From Liolophura sinensis (Eukaryota; Mollusca; Polyplacophora; Chitonida; Chitonidae), in assembly GCF_032854445.1 (NCBI RefSeq), contig NC_088301.1, positions 9,732,281 to 9,796,280 on the forward strand: a stretch of 64,000 bases of DNA, read 5' to 3'. Each line of letters starts with the position of its first letter. Position 1 is the stretch's first letter. Positions 1 to 11,454 of the stretch are shown piece by piece. Both the position numbers and the translations under genes were made by a program. Below the pieces are notes generated by a model. It did no database searches. It was not told the origin of the DNA and saw only the letters and a program-made list of their open reading frames with translations.

Positions 1-687
1 CACGTAACATATAACCCACATAATTGCCTCGCTGTCCTTTACAACAGTTTTGCCGTTCAAATTAATGTCTTCCCTGTCCGCTGTGAACAGTAAGTCCCTG
101 TTTTATCGACTGATTCTTGCATAACGGTATTCGGTTAAGTGATATTTGGTACTTCGATCGCATAGACAAAGCTTAATGTCTCTGTTCATCCCTTCAGAGT
201 CTCATCCTGAAAACGTTAACAAATTCGATGTCTATAGCTGTTGGGATTGATCATGTTTAGGATAACATTTTAACTCAGGCTCGTACTGATAGAATGTATA
301 AATTTTGGCCAAACGTAAGTATCTTATTATGTAAAGCATGCATCACACTGGTAAAGCAAAACTGAGTCCCCCCCCCCACCCAAAGGAAATCAGGTCACCC
401 TGCACATAATCTCAGCCTAATTTCAATTCAAACTTGTACTTGTGTTCACTCAGTTTAAAGAATTCTCCACGAGGAGAGACTTCAATACTAATCGTCTTGC
501 TACAACACTAAAACAAAACTTATCTGTTAATAGCCCTTCATTTTTATGCATATTTTCGGAAATGGCGCATCAATGTGCATTATACTCGTAACGTGAGACC
601 ACCTTGTCATCCCCATTCTGAGTTTAATTGAACGATCTGACCAGTGAGCCCTTAGGAAAGCCCTCAGTGAGCCCATCAGCAGGAGTT
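1..687. other. Unannotated AT-rich sequence
   Basis: I see no gene or repeat here apart from a run of about 12 C at 369-380. Confidence 0.5.
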
Positions 688-876
688 TGAGTGTTTCACA
701 CGGTATTCAAGGATTATTTTCAGTTATACGACAGCGGCCAGCAATACGGTGGGAGAAAACTGTTCAGAGCCCAGGGGAAACACACGACCATCCGCAACTT
801 GGTGCAAGACCTTCAGACGTACGGCCGACCAGGAAGACAGTATGAGCTGGACTTCAACTCAGGGGAATCGCATTAG
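688..876 (-). mobile_element. SINE-A copy, minus strand, diverged
   Basis: Read on the minus strand, this carries the SINE-A core: the B-box region (tgagctggacttcaactc on the plus strand), the conserved cgaccatccgcaactt stretch and the cagcggccagcaatac stretch. The AAAT tail has decayed. Short open frames across it are by-products of the SINE and have no coding significance. The next SINE-A copy lies about 70 bp away in the opposite orientation, heads facing. Confidence 0.8.
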
Positions 877-944
877 TCAGAGGCTACTGAGAAACGGAAC
901 CTCCGATGGTTGCTGTTTAACACCATACTGAAGAATTTGCCATC

Positions 945-1140
945 CATATCAAGGCAAGAGCCTCCCACCAGTGCGGTCGCTGTGAGTTCAAGACCATCTC
1001 ATGTTGTGTTGGTCTACCAGCAACCTGAGGATGGTCGTGGGTTTTCCCCGGACATTGCCTGGTTTTTCTCCCACCATAATGCTGGCCGCCGTCGTATAAA
1101 TGAGATATTCTTGAGTTCAGCAATGAAATAAATAAATACA
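945..1140 (+). mobile_element. SINE-A copy, 5'-truncated
   Basis: It starts inside the tRNA-like part (cctcccaccagtgcggtcgc), includes the B box gtgagttcaag, the core, the ccgccgtcgtataaatgaga module and an AAATA tail. The A-box half is missing. The right half of the 3' hairpin stem is mutated. Confidence 0.85.
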
Positions 1141-1797
1141 TCAAACAAATCGTATAAAAGTGTTCACCTTGACGGTTAGAGGAAACATGGAGTGCCTGGA
1201 GTAAACCACTCGCCTTCAGCAAATTTCAAGCAAACCTTCTGACCTAAAGCTGCTGCCAAAGCAGCGAGAAGTGGATTACGTGACTTCACTTTTCAACCTC
1301 ATGGCCTAAAATATGACGATGCACAACAATTCTAACTTCGTGCGACCTTTAACACATGACCCATTTTCCTAACAACATATATGTTTACCTATAATTTACA
1401 GATAAAAATCGCCGTATAAAGTTTTGTCATTGCCATTTTTCCATGACTGAACTTCAGCTAAAAGTGTCCTTGGATTTTCTGAATGTCATTCGTCTTCTGT
1501 GCAACTGCGCTTTTTCAAGTGTATGTGGGGATAAATCGGAACAAAAAATGAGCTTCCTTGATTGTTATGTCCTCGATGTAGTTTTACGTATCCGGTCGTA
1601 CCCAACTACCGGGCCAATTACCGTGTGAAAAAAATTCTCATTACCTGGTTTCGCTCAGTTTAGTCACCCAGAAAACATAAGGTTCGTTTCGTATTAGACA
1701 TGTTGACAAGAAATCTTTTTACCGACATTTCTTCTTCCTGATAGTTTTCTTCGTGCCTCTCCTGTACGATGGTGTGTGAAGGTAAATGGTAAATATT
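1141..1797. other. No recognisable feature
   Basis: AT-rich unique sequence. Open frames here are short and lack any recognisable motif. Confidence 0.4.
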
Positions 1798-1870
1798 CGC
1801 CCCACCATAATGCTTCGCATACGTGATATATTCTTTAGTACGGCACAAAACACCAAATAAATAGATAAAT
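1798..1870 (+). mobile_element. SINE-A 3' fragment, degraded
   Basis: Only the last part is recognisable: cgccccaccataatgc, then a decayed hairpin module and aaacaccaaataaata tail. Upstream sequence does not match the core. Confidence 0.65.
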
Positions 1871-2983
1871 GAATACCTTCAAATCGGTTGAAATGAACAA
1901 CTTTGGTGCCAATTATCTGAGGTGAGAAAGGTTTACCGCTGCATTCAATTATGGTTTTCCAGCTATGTAACGTTTACGCCGGTAAAACACGTACGGCAGT
2001 GTTGAACTGAAACTAGGCCTACAACACGTAAATTACAAACGCCAATAGGGCTATATATAGTAGCTGACGATGTCATGGAAACAAGGCTGTTTTTACTGTT
2101 GATGGTCTGGCGTCTCAGCAATTATCATCTGGGCTAAGGTCCGTAAAGGCGATAACCTGTCACAGACCATCCTTCCTTTATTCACTTCAGCATAAACTCT
2201 CAATAATATTGAAGTTCAGCGGCAAAAGTTCTCTCCAGTAAATATTCTCATCAGGTCTTAATGTTCCTTCGATTCGCTTTCAGAACAGAAGTGAATCAGT
2301 ACGTAGTTACCCCTTCAGTGTTGTATTGTAAAAGTCAAGTCCGATTCACTCATGAAAAGTGTAAAGTGAAAATTTTGATTTTATTTTATGGAGTAATATT
2401 TGTGAACTCTTCTCATTATTCACCAGCGTCGCCAGTGGCAATCAGCAAGACTACCTGCTTGATTTTGCGGCATCAAAATGAAATAACGAGGAATTACCGA
2501 GACTCCTTCTTTCAGTTCGAATGTGCCAGTAAACCCTGAGACTAAAGGCGTCGCGTGTTACTTCCTCAGCTGAGTGGGGAAATTCTTACACAAGAATAGA
2601 GACGCCGTTCATAGCTAAACGAGTTTTAGTTATTGGTTCATTCAGTGGTTTACAGTGTCATACAAGGGGCTAGTTATACTATCACGCGCAAGTCTACTTG
2701 GACGAACACGTTATGATTTTTGGTGTTGCTTTTATTTTTAATTGCACCCTGAAGTAATGACGCAGATTTATGTCAACAAACCAAATTTTATTGAATAATT
2801 GCACGTCTTTTTCAATGATTTTTGGCATTTGCTAGCGACAAATCTGAACTGTATACTTTTCTAAGCCATCTATTACTTATAATTTGCTTGTAATTACTAC
2901 AATTCAATAAATTATTATTAGAACTGAATGCGGTTTCACGGCTTCCATGTAGTCATGACATCCAGTTTTGGCTTCTGTTTCAG
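1871..2983. other. No recognisable feature
   Basis: Unique AT-rich sequence with no motif-bearing frame. It precedes the weak exon candidate at 2984. Confidence 0.4.
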
Positions 2984-3066
2984 CACAGATTAGTTTCAGT
3001 CCTGAACAACATTTGGAGCTGACAACAGGAGCGCAGCGAATTGATATTTTTAAGAATTACCATCCT
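2984..3066 (+). CDS. Weak candidate internal exon (unknown protein)
   Basis: A pyrimidine-rich stretch ending ttctgtttcag (AG at 2982-2983) is followed by 83 open nucleotides, then CCT|gtaagt, a donor matching the consensus at all six intron positions. The frame reads roughly AQISFSPEQHLELTTGAQRI and continues for eight more residues. I do not recognise the protein. The frame stays open beyond the donor to 3282, and no partner exons were identified. Chance is the main alternative. Confidence 0.18.
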
Positions 3067-3287
3067 GTAAGTCTTGTCTGTTTGAAGGCCATAGAATACT
3101 TTGGACAAATTCTATTTCTCTTTGCCTTTAGATACTCTTATTCACATGCGACAAAAAATTTACTACACCCTAGCCAAAGAAGTTTTAAATCTTACAGAAT
3201 GAAGGCATGCAGACCGTGTGATATACCAGCAATTTGCAACAAAAAACATCGCGTGATCCTTCGGGGTCTTGCATCCAATTAACTTGA

Positions 3288-3380
3288 TTTGATGTTTTAC
3301 GCCATACTCAAAAATATTTCACTCAAATATGACGGCGGCCAGCAGTATGGTGGGAAAAAACCGGATAGAGCCGGACAATG
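3288..3380 (-). mobile_element. SINE-A 3' fragment, minus strand
   Basis: The plus strand shows gttttacgccatactcaaa, then tatgacggcggccagcagta and tggtgggaaaaaaccgg, which is the reverse complement of the SINE-A 3' module and distal core. The AAAT tail is lost and the element is 5'-truncated. Confidence 0.75.
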
Positions 3381-4242
3381 AAATTGAATCCACCTGACAC
3401 CACATATGTGTATATAGTGTAGATTATAGTTGTCATTTTGTTATCTTCAAACCACTATTTGTTCAGATCTTTCTTTTCAGAGTTGTACTTTTTTCAATTG
3501 CATATAAGACCACACACTTTATTTTGACCCGCTGTACATGTTTTTCTCAATGCAAGAGGTACCAAATTCCCCCGGTATAATAACATTACATATACTACAT
3601 GCGATTAATATATAGTTTTTCTAGAAAAAAGTTTTTCAGTGATATAACCCTTTAAACCCATTTTTAACCTAAACTTGTACGGTAACTTGATAATTTAACG
3701 CTCTTGAGTGCGCATTTGTTCTAATACACTAATAGACTAACTTCCCTTCAGTTCGGAGGTACACGGCGCTCGTATACAGGTCTAGAAATGCCTTTTAGTG
3801 CAACAATAGAAGCGTGGACTGGAAACCCAGAGATCCGTGGTGGAAATCCTCGTCTTTGAATTATGTATTTGTTCCAAAATCAGACTAAACATGTCAATCT
3901 TCACTAGGCAAAGTGCACATAAAATTGCTTAATCATCTACTTGGAGAGATGCTTTTAGGGGATTTCGTCAAGGATATTTTATGTACTGAAGTAAATTTAT
4001 TTGAGAGCCGTTTAGCGGAAATGTTCTAAAAGGTGGCTGTGAGTTTAAAAAATCACAATGAGTTATCTTCTCGTATCCATCGTGTCAGCCCAATTTAGGA
4101 CTTCCGGGTGACGATCTTGGGACATATTAAGATAGTAATGCTCTACAGCAATGTTTGTGTGGAGGGAGGGAGGGTGGGGTGATGTGGTGATGAAAAGGAG
4201 CCAGCTGCCTGTGTTTGAATTCCTCGGACACGGAAGATATGT
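3381..4242. other. No recognisable feature
   Basis: AT-rich unique sequence, no supported gene or repeat. Confidence 0.4.
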
Positions 4243-4325
4243 AGGTAAACTTACAAGAGGCCGTAGTTCATCCTTTACCTGTGACCATTTGCCAACTGTC
4301 AAACTGCCCCTGGTTTTACTCTCGA
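4243..4325 (+). repeat. Dispersed repeat R1, copy 1
   Basis: The block aggtaaacttacaagaggcc ... gtgaccatttgccaact ... ggttttactctc matches 42776-42856 and more weakly 10830-10925 and 16913-16970. It abuts a SINE-A insertion on its right. The family is not identified. Confidence 0.6.
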
Positions 4326-4490
4326 TGCCGGCCGTAAATGGGAAGGTCTGTCAGCAACCTGCGGATGGTCGTGTTTTTCCCCTGGGCTTTGCCCGGTTTC
4401 TTCCCACCATAATGCTGGCCGCCGTCGTATAAGTGAAATATTCTTGAGTAAAGTGTAAAACACCAATCAAATAAATAAATAAATAAATGA
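4326..4490 (+). mobile_element. SINE-A copy, 5'-truncated at the ggccgta site
   Basis: Begins at ccggccgtaaatggg and carries the full core, hairpin module and an AAAT tail of several units. A short flanking repeat tactctc (4318-4324 and about 4492-4498) may be the TSD. The right stem of the 3' hairpin is mutated (agtaaagtgt). Confidence 0.85.
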
Positions 4491-4551
4491 ATACTCTCTG
4501 TGCTGTTGTTTTTTATGTTTTTAGCCTCAGTCACAGACAAGGGTTTACATG

Positions 4552-4665
4552 TTTATTTATTTATTTGTTTGATTGGTGTTTTACGCCCTACTGAAGAATA
4601 TTTCACTTATACAACAGCGGCAAGCGTTGCGTTGGGAGGAAATCGGGTGGAGCCCGTGGGAAATG
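4552..4665 (-). mobile_element. SINE-A 3' half, minus strand
   Basis: Tail tttatttatttatttg then gattggtgttttacgccc and the distal core. It lies tail-to-tail with the plus-strand copy ending 60 bp upstream, making an inverted SINE pair. Confidence 0.85.
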
Positions 4666-5335
4666 GTTTTACATAGATTTTGGGCTCCACTGTTACAGGA
4701 ACCTTGATGAGAACTGGCGATCTCTGTGGTACACTATTATGTAAATGACTTGTGCTGGGGTCACTTGCCAGAAACAAAAGATAGCGAGAGCGTTGAACCT
4801 CACGCTTGTCTCACGTATGCAAAAAACATTTATTTATTTTATTTTCAAAAGCACCAGTTCCCAAAAGAATATGTAAGAACAATATCTAAATACTTAATAA
4901 AACTGAAGGCATTTAAGAAAGAAGCATTATTGATTCATGAAGATTGTTCATGAAAGCCCCATATTGATCTAATCAAAATGAATGCCTAAACATCCTCCCG
5001 ATAAGTAGAATTAGAAACAACTAGATGTGAAACATCCCATAGCGTCCACCGTGTATCTAAAAACCTGTATGACGAGCTTCGGAGAATGAAAACAAGGACA
5101 TCGTCTATCTCAAATTATAGAATTTTGTACTATTGATGCGAAAGGACTTTTAGTGTATATAAGCAGACACATCTCCCAGTATCGACTGAGAGTGTGTTGT
5201 TTTGAATAATTAACTAAACTGATATTTTGTTGAGATTTTCATGTAAAAGCTTATTAACAAACAAAGGTCCATACCTGCATTGTTATTTTAGACTCGTCTG
5301 TTTCGACGCATAGATTCACATATGGAATATTTCAA
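4666..5335. other. No recognisable feature
   Basis: Unique sequence. The 75-residue frame near 4726-4953 has no motif and no splice support. Confidence 0.4.
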
Positions 5336-5342
5336 TGTTAGC

Positions 5343-5571
5343 GGGGGCCTCCGTGGCCAAGGTCGTTAGCACGCCAGCGTGGTGCAATGACCCTGAAGCC
5401 TCTCAACAATGCGGTGGCTATGAGTTCAGCTCTGTTAACAGCTTGCAGATGTTGGTGGATTTCTCCAGGCTCTGCCCTTCTTTCTCCCAGCACAATGCTA
5501 GCCGCCGTCGTATAAGTGAAATATTCTTCAATACGACGTAAAACACCAATCAAATAAATAAATAAATCCTC
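5343..5571 (+). mobile_element. SINE-A copy, near full length, with TSD
   Basis: It starts with the tRNA-like head ggggcctccgtggccaaggt and runs through a B-box-like tgagttcagc, a shortened core and the tail caaataaataaataaatc. Flanking tgttagc at 5336-5342 and 5572-5578 fits a TSD. The core has a deletion between the B box and the hairpin module, and the hairpin right arm is acgacg instead of acggcg. Confidence 0.88.
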
Positions 5572-5884
5572 TGTTAGCTTGGTTGATAAATGACTTTCTC
5601 TACCCTGCTTTGTAGCTGTCATTCACAGTACATGCATGGAAACTCTGCCATTCATGATACATTTTTCCTTACTACTTACTGACTTCCAACTAATGCATAT
5701 TTGGTTTGTGTATTTGAGCTACAAGAAGATTTTAATCATAATACTAAATGACGTTTTTTGAAACCATTGCATCTGCCCCGTTAAGTTTTACAATTTCAGT
5801 TGTACAAAACCAGTTGCATGACAACAACAGTAATTCTGATGATAATTTTCTCATCTACATGGACAGAATAAAATTTAGCGTTCA

Positions 5885-6182
5885 GGAGTTGTGTTGGCAC
5901 AAATTACCTAGAGTGCCTTTACGGAACTGTATTGGTACAAATTACCCATGGTGCCGTTACGGAGTTGTGTTGGTACAAATTACCTAGAGTGCCGTTACGG
6001 AATTGTATTGGTACAAATTACCTATAGTGACGTTACGGAATTTTAATGGTACAAATTACCCATGGTGCCGTTACGGAGTTGTGTTGGGATAAATTACCTG
6101 TAGTGCCGTTACGGAATTGTGTTGGTACAAATTATGTATAATGCCGTTACGGAGTTGTGTTGGCGCGAATTACCTATAGTGC
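5885..6182 (+). repeat. Minisatellite, 38-bp period, about 8 copies
   Basis: Unit of the form ttggtacaaattacc + tatagtgccgttacggaattgt, with substitutions between units. It is AT-rich and has no known family match in my reading. Confidence 0.9.
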
Positions 6183-6318
6183 ATCAGACATTTTTCCAGA
6201 TCTGGAAGTATGAAAAGTGTTTGACTACTGTGTTCGTGAATGTACATTTATTTTACCTAAGTTTGCTTAAGCCATGGCGCTTAGGGTCGTGTAATTTGGC
6301 ACTTCCACCAATATATTT

Positions 6319-6442
6319 TATTTCTTTATTTGATTGGTGTTTTACGCCGTACTCAAGGATATTTCACTTACATGACGGCGACCAGCATTATAGTGGGAGG
6401 AAACCGGGCACAGCCCGGGGGAAACCCACAACCATCCGAATT
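6319..6442 (-). mobile_element. SINE-A copy, 5'-truncated, minus strand
   Basis: Plus strand: ttatttgattggtgttttac, then tgacggcgaccagcattata, then ggcacagcccgggggaaacc. It ends around accatccgaat. It lies between two minisatellites. Confidence 0.88.
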
Positions 6443-6524
6443 TCCAAAATTGGCTGGTTCACCTCGAGCAATCCGGTTTCTTCTGCCAATAAAACTGATT
6501 GCTATCGGTTGTTAAGCGAAAAAC

Positions 6525-6905
6525 AATGATCAAATCGATTAACAGACTGAACTCCATACACGATGGATTAACAATGATCAAATCAATAAATATATTGAAT
6601 TTCATACACGATGGATTAACAATGATCAAATCAATAAACAGACTGAACTCCATACACGATGGATTAACAATGATCAAATCAATAAATAGACTGAACTTCA
6701 TACACGATGGATTAACATTGATCAAATAAATAAATAAATTGAATTTCATACACGATGGATTAACAATGTTCAAATCAATAAATAAATTGAATTTCATACA
6801 CGATGGATTAACTATGTTCAAATCAATAAATAGACTGAACTCCATACACGATGGATTAACAATGATCACATCAATAAACAGACTGAACTCCATACACCAT
6901 GGATT
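6525..6905 (+). repeat. Minisatellite, 48-bp period, about 8 copies
   Basis: Unit aatgatcaaatcaataaata + gactgaactccatacacgat + ggattaac. Because 48 is divisible by 3, both strands stay open, giving a 16-residue protein repeat (plus frame like MIKSINRLNSIHDGLT; minus frame like MEFSLFIDLIIVNPSC). These frames are a consequence of periodicity and are not evidence of a gene. Confidence 0.93.
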
Positions 6906-7044
6906 ATTTCACTTATGAATGAGATTATATTTTAACGTTATACTTCGGCGATGCTACAGCCATAATATGCCTCTATATCTCTATCAAAATTCCTTCAATC
7001 ACAGCACAATATGTAGATCACCTTACAACAAACACGAATGAAAC

Positions 7045-7212
7045 AATTGAAGGGAACGCCATACAATCGACTGGAACACCATACAACCGACCAGAACACC
7101 CGATTGGAACATCACACAACCGATTGAAACACCTTACAACCGACCGAAACACTATACAACCGACCGGATCACAATACAGCTGACCGGATCAACCGACGGG
7201 AACACCATACAA
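7045..7212 (+). repeat. Degenerate minisatellite, about 20-bp period
   Basis: Repeats of cgaccggaacaccatacaac with drift (cgattggaacatcacacaac, cgaccgaaacactatacaac). About 8 units. Confidence 0.8.
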
Positions 7213-7233
7213 CTAAAGTTTTTAAAGTTTCAC

Positions 7234-7678
7234 CACTGACCTACAGGGATATTTCAGTTCTAATCCCATCCAAAACCACCAAAAAACTAAGAAAGTATAT
7301 AACGTAAGTCATACAAAAGTATAACAATTACATGAATAAATTTATATAGCAGCTTAACATATAACCCCATTTTTGTTGCTATCCTGCATTTCTCACCATC
7401 ACTATTCACTGACTTTTGAGAAAGGTTTACTTTTTTCCAGTAAAGTGCCTGAGATGTACAATATATGACGGAAGAGCGGAGCTAGCCTCTACTGGGGGAT
7501 TAGACCGCGCTCAGAGTCCATAAACAGTGAGCGCGGACCTAACCACTGTTGAGGGATTAGGCCCCACACACAGTCCTCAGACAGTGAGAACTGACTGTTG
7601 AGGGTCCTCATACAGTGAACACGTCCGTTTTTCCGTCAAATATCTCAGGCATTTTATCCCCCAAGGCAAACCCTTATT
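7234..7678 (+). repeat. Duplicated unit, copy 1: inverted arms around a 57-bp minisatellite
   Basis: The left part (7234-7420) matches 8097-8260. An arm at about 7427-7473 (tgcctgagatgtacaata ... tgacggaag) recurs inverted at about 7626-7678 (ttccgtcaaatatctcaggc). Between them lie 2-3 units of a 57-bp repeat (gagcgcggacctaaccactg ... gtcctcagacagt). The structure resembles a non-autonomous element carrying a satellite core. It is not assigned to a family. Confidence 0.7.
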
Positions 7679-7699
7679 TCAGTTGTAAAACCACAAAAT

Positions 7700-8096
7700 T
7701 TCATGAACATGTTCATAAAATCTTGCAATTTTGTGAGTTACTTTCCAAACTCACATAAGTATAGCCAAAGAAGTTCGTAGTGCACGATTCTGATGTAAAG
7801 GTGACTGGTGAAAGAAGCTTTTGACCGTAAATATATAAATTATTTAAATATCTCAACTATGCTTATCTATTAAACGTAACATAATCTTGTCCTGCTATCA
7901 TGGTATCTATTTTGAGCACTGCCTGTGAGTTGTTTATAGTTCGACATGCATAAAATGGCATGTTAAATGGTGTTTCTCCATCCTTGGTCTATATTTCATT
8001 ATTTTTAAATGGTGTAGAATGGTGACTTAAAATCATTTGGCTTCACCTGATCGCTTTCATCAGATTTACCACTGTACACATAACTCTCGGAGCTCC
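7700..8096. other. Spacer between duplicated units
   Basis: AT-rich sequence with no match to other parts of the window that I could see. Confidence 0.4.
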
Positions 8097-8490
8097 CTAA
8101 CGGACCTATAGGAATATTTCAGTTCCAATCCTATCTCAAACCAATGAAGAACGACGAAAGTATATAAAGTAAGTCATACAAAAGTAAAGCAATTACATGA
8201 ATATATTTATATAGCAGCTTAACATATAAGCCCACTTGTTTTTGCTATCCTGCGTTTATCTCCTTATCAATATTTTCCAGTAAAGTGCCTGGGATGTACA
8301 ATATATAACGGAAGAGCGGACCTATCCTCTGCTGGGGGAATAGGCCGCGCACACCGTCCTCAAACAGTGAGCGCGGACCTAACCACTGCTGGGGGGATTA
8401 GGCCGCCCACAGTCCTCAAACAGTGAGCGCCGACCTAACCATCGCTAAGGGATTAGGCCGCGCTCACAGTCCTCAAACAGTGTGATAGAG
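8097..8490 (+). repeat. Duplicated unit, copy 2, interrupted by a SINE
   Basis: Matches copy 1 from gaatatttcagttcc through tatatagcagcttaacatat, the tgcctgggatgtacaata arm and three 57-bp minisatellite units ending cctcaaacagt. The inverted right arm present in copy 1 is absent; a SINE-A copy starts at about 8500. Offset to copy 1 is about 840-865 bp. Confidence 0.8.
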
Positions 8491-8499
8491 AAATGCCGG

Positions 8500-8667
8500 T
8501 TTTCTGTCCGGTCGTACGTGGGAAGATCTGGCAGCAACCTGTGGATGGTCGTGGGATTCCCATCGGCTCTGCCCTGTTTCCTCCCCTCACATAATTTTGG
8601 CCACTGAGGTATAAGTGAACTACTCTTGAGTACAACGTAAAATACCATTCAAATAAATAAATAAAGG
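8500..8667 (+). mobile_element. SINE-A copy, 5'-truncated
   Basis: Starts near ccggtcgtacgtgggaaga, has a diverged core and ends caaataaataaataaa. The hairpin left arm is decayed (ctgaggtataag). Confidence 0.85.
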
Positions 8668-10345
8668 CTTTGTACTCACTATGGGCAATATAGCTGTAGC
8701 CCTGGGTTTATTGAACTATTGCTCTGTGACCCAATTTCACGCGTACTCATGTCAATGTATACACCACATTACATAGGGCATTTCCATCGTTATCATTAAT
8801 ATTTCTCGAACAATACGAAGTGCATCTGTAAAGGTGTCACGGAGAGGTAAAATTATAAGAAATGACTTGTTCAACTCTCTCGCATAAGATCAAACAAAGA
8901 AGCACGAACGCACGTAGATACATTCAGTACATATAATTGAATAATCTGATCTAAATAGTATAATATAACAGACATACTATATATAAAATAATGTAAATAA
9001 TAACAAAACACAGTTTCTTACGGATATTACCGCAGACACAATTCCGATCTCAATGTTATTAAGCCTTAGTCCAGAAATAGGTAAATCCACAGTTCCACGT
9101 GAATTCCTCAAGTGAAAGATAACACTGGCATCCAGGTAGCAATTGGTTGTACTGAATACACAACAAAAAATAATTGCATCCTACCTCTCTGTGAGTTACA
9201 CGCTTTCCTTGGTAACTTATTAGTGGCAAAGTCCTAAGTCCATGCCGGAATCCAGGATCCAGTTTGCGGGTCTTAATACCAACCAAACTCCAAAACAACG
9301 CTACCTCCAATGGGATAAAAGTACGTCACAGAACAAAGACACGATGAGCGAGAGGCGCTGACCAGGTTAGCATGATGTAGGCTTCGTCAACTCACCTTGT
9401 ATAACAATGAAATAGACGCAATGTACTACATAGGGGGTCACGACACATCCGTCTGTGATATCATGCATAAATATTTGCTCACGTAACTATAGTTTGGTAC
9501 CTGTGTCATCCTAAAGCACTTTGAAGACACCGACCTTGACGGACATGCAACATTATGAAGAACAGCATCACCAGCAACAACACCAGCCCCCGACAGATTT
9601 TCAAACATTCAAATCAGTTCTGTTTTACATATAGATAAGCTCAGCATCCCTAATTAGCCCAGTATATGATCACTCTTGAAAGAGAAATGTTTAGACTAGA
9701 ACGTGGAAAGTTGATTAAATTTACCTTGTTGGGAGCAGGTATTTAGTTAGTCATTATTGCTAAATTTTACATCATTGCATTTCCTCGCCCAGATTCCGCT
9801 ACATGAACGCAAACAAGTACTATAGGCATTATGTAAAACGACAAAAAGAGCAATTACGTGATAGTCTGACATTTAATAGGATAATGTTGATTATACTAGG
9901 TCAATTCCCACTTGTGTATAAAATATTGAGCCTTGTTCCACAACGGAGATATCGCTCATAGTGAGCGAAATCACGCATATCGAGACAATCGCATGCGCTG
10001 CCATGTTATCAGTTTTAACCCATTGAAAGATTAAATAAAAAGCGACCATCTGTTTCGCTTACTTCACCCGAACCCTGTTTTGCCTTTAACCATACTTGCG
10101 TGGGGTAGGCGTGACGCGGCATCCGGTTGCTTAAAAACGGGCATCCCATGGCCTCGTAAAAATTCCTGATTAAGTTGATTTATAAAGTTATCAGTTTCAG
10201 GTCGGTTTCCACCCTTCTTTCTAAATAATTCCGATTATATTATATGTTGTCTTTTCTGCATATGCCCCTTCTTAAGAAGTAGTATCGCTGCGATTATTCA
10301 CCTGACTGTATCCCTCATCAGAGTGTCGCTGTCGTCTGTAGCTGT
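8668..10345. other. Unannotated unique sequence
   Basis: About 1.7 kb with no supported gene, SINE or tandem array. The 83-residue minus-strand frame at 9059-9310 has no motif that I recognise. Confidence 0.4.
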
Positions 10346-10451
10346 ATCAGACATTTTCAATGTTTGTTACATCTAGGGCTAATCAGAGATACATATTTAT
10401 CAGACATTTTCAATGTTTGTTACATCTAGGGCTAATCAGAGATACATATTT
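10346..10451 (+). repeat. Exact tandem duplication, 53 bp x 2
   Basis: 10346-10398 is repeated at 10399-10451 (starts atcagacattttcaatg, ends agatacatattt) with no mismatch seen. The lack of divergence suggests a recent event. Confidence 0.92.
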
Positions 10452-10785
10452 TTCATCTTACGCACTTGCAATAGTGGCTACAACACTAGCTATAAACCAG
10501 GCGAAAGACGGAAGAAAGAGCTTAATTTCTCTAAACCTGGATTAAGGGATGTACGTGCGAATAAGCTTCGTTGTGGATAAAGTCAGCACCTTGGGAGTAT
10601 GAACCGTTGCGGTCAAACCGCATCTGAGTTACCCATTTTTGATAACAACTAGCACACACTAAGAACAGTTACCGATCTGCATACTGGCTGAATGTATACA
10701 CGCGTCTAGAATATCCTTTGCGTCTACGTCGTCATGGAAAGCCTGTAGACTGCTGCCTTTTACATGACTCTGTTTAAACTGCTTC
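10452..10785. other. No recognisable feature
   Basis: Unique sequence between the 53-bp duplication and repeat R1. Confidence 0.4.
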
Positions 10786-10789
10786 TACT

Positions 10790-10950
10790 GAAGCATTTAC
10801 ATGAACAGTTAGGATGGAACACCAGCTGAGGTTATCTGCCAAGAGGAGATACATCACAGGAAACTTGCATTCATTTGCCCGATATCAAACTGTCGTTGTT
10901 GCTCTAGTTTTACTCTTTATGCTGTAATCTTATACATTCCGTTCTCCGAT
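10790..10950 (+). repeat. Dispersed repeat R1, copy 2
   Basis: gcatttacatgaacagttag ... tgaggttatctgccaagagg ... gatatcaaactgtcgttg ... gttttactcttt ... gctgtaatctta. The first 20 bases match 42732-42751 exactly, and the right part matches 16913-16970. Confidence 0.65.
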
Positions 10951-11454
10951 GCCTTTTAGCTTTGCGATTATTCCCCCAGAACACCCGTTATGGTTAGCTG
11001 CCTCGCTAATTCGTATAATGGTGCATACACATCAAGTTTCCTTCAAAACGTTGGCCAAGAAAAGTTTACACGGTTTCAGTAAAACAACCATTTTCCAGTC
11101 AGGATAGTAAGTTGCAAGATATGTCATTACAAATGAGATTTTAATCGCAGGTGGTAATTAAGATCTAAACATAATGTATGAATAAAAGGCATATTACAGA
11201 ATTAATTTTCAGATCAAGCTTATCGAGATTCGGAAAGCTAGACCAATTCTTCTCAAAGACTGTACAGATATTAACTGATTTACTCCTTTCGTCTCCTGAT
11301 CTGTACACAAAATCATTACTCATTTCTGTAACTTTATCAGTCTAGAATGTGGCATGACGATGTTGTCAACAAACTGAATAAAATGAAGACACTTTTCTTT
11401 CCTCGAGGCTATGCTCTTACTGTCTGAAACTAGTCAGTGTATACATATGTGTTT
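10951..11454. other. No recognisable feature
   Basis: Unique AT-rich sequence. Confidence 0.4.

Noticed and set aside
5290-5320. Similarity tgtttcgacg-atagattc to 19586-19607
   Set aside because: About 20 bp only, with no extension; probably chance.
6119-6529. 136-codon frame ending in a SINE
   Set aside because: It runs from the 38-bp minisatellite into a minus-strand SINE-A copy; no exon signals.
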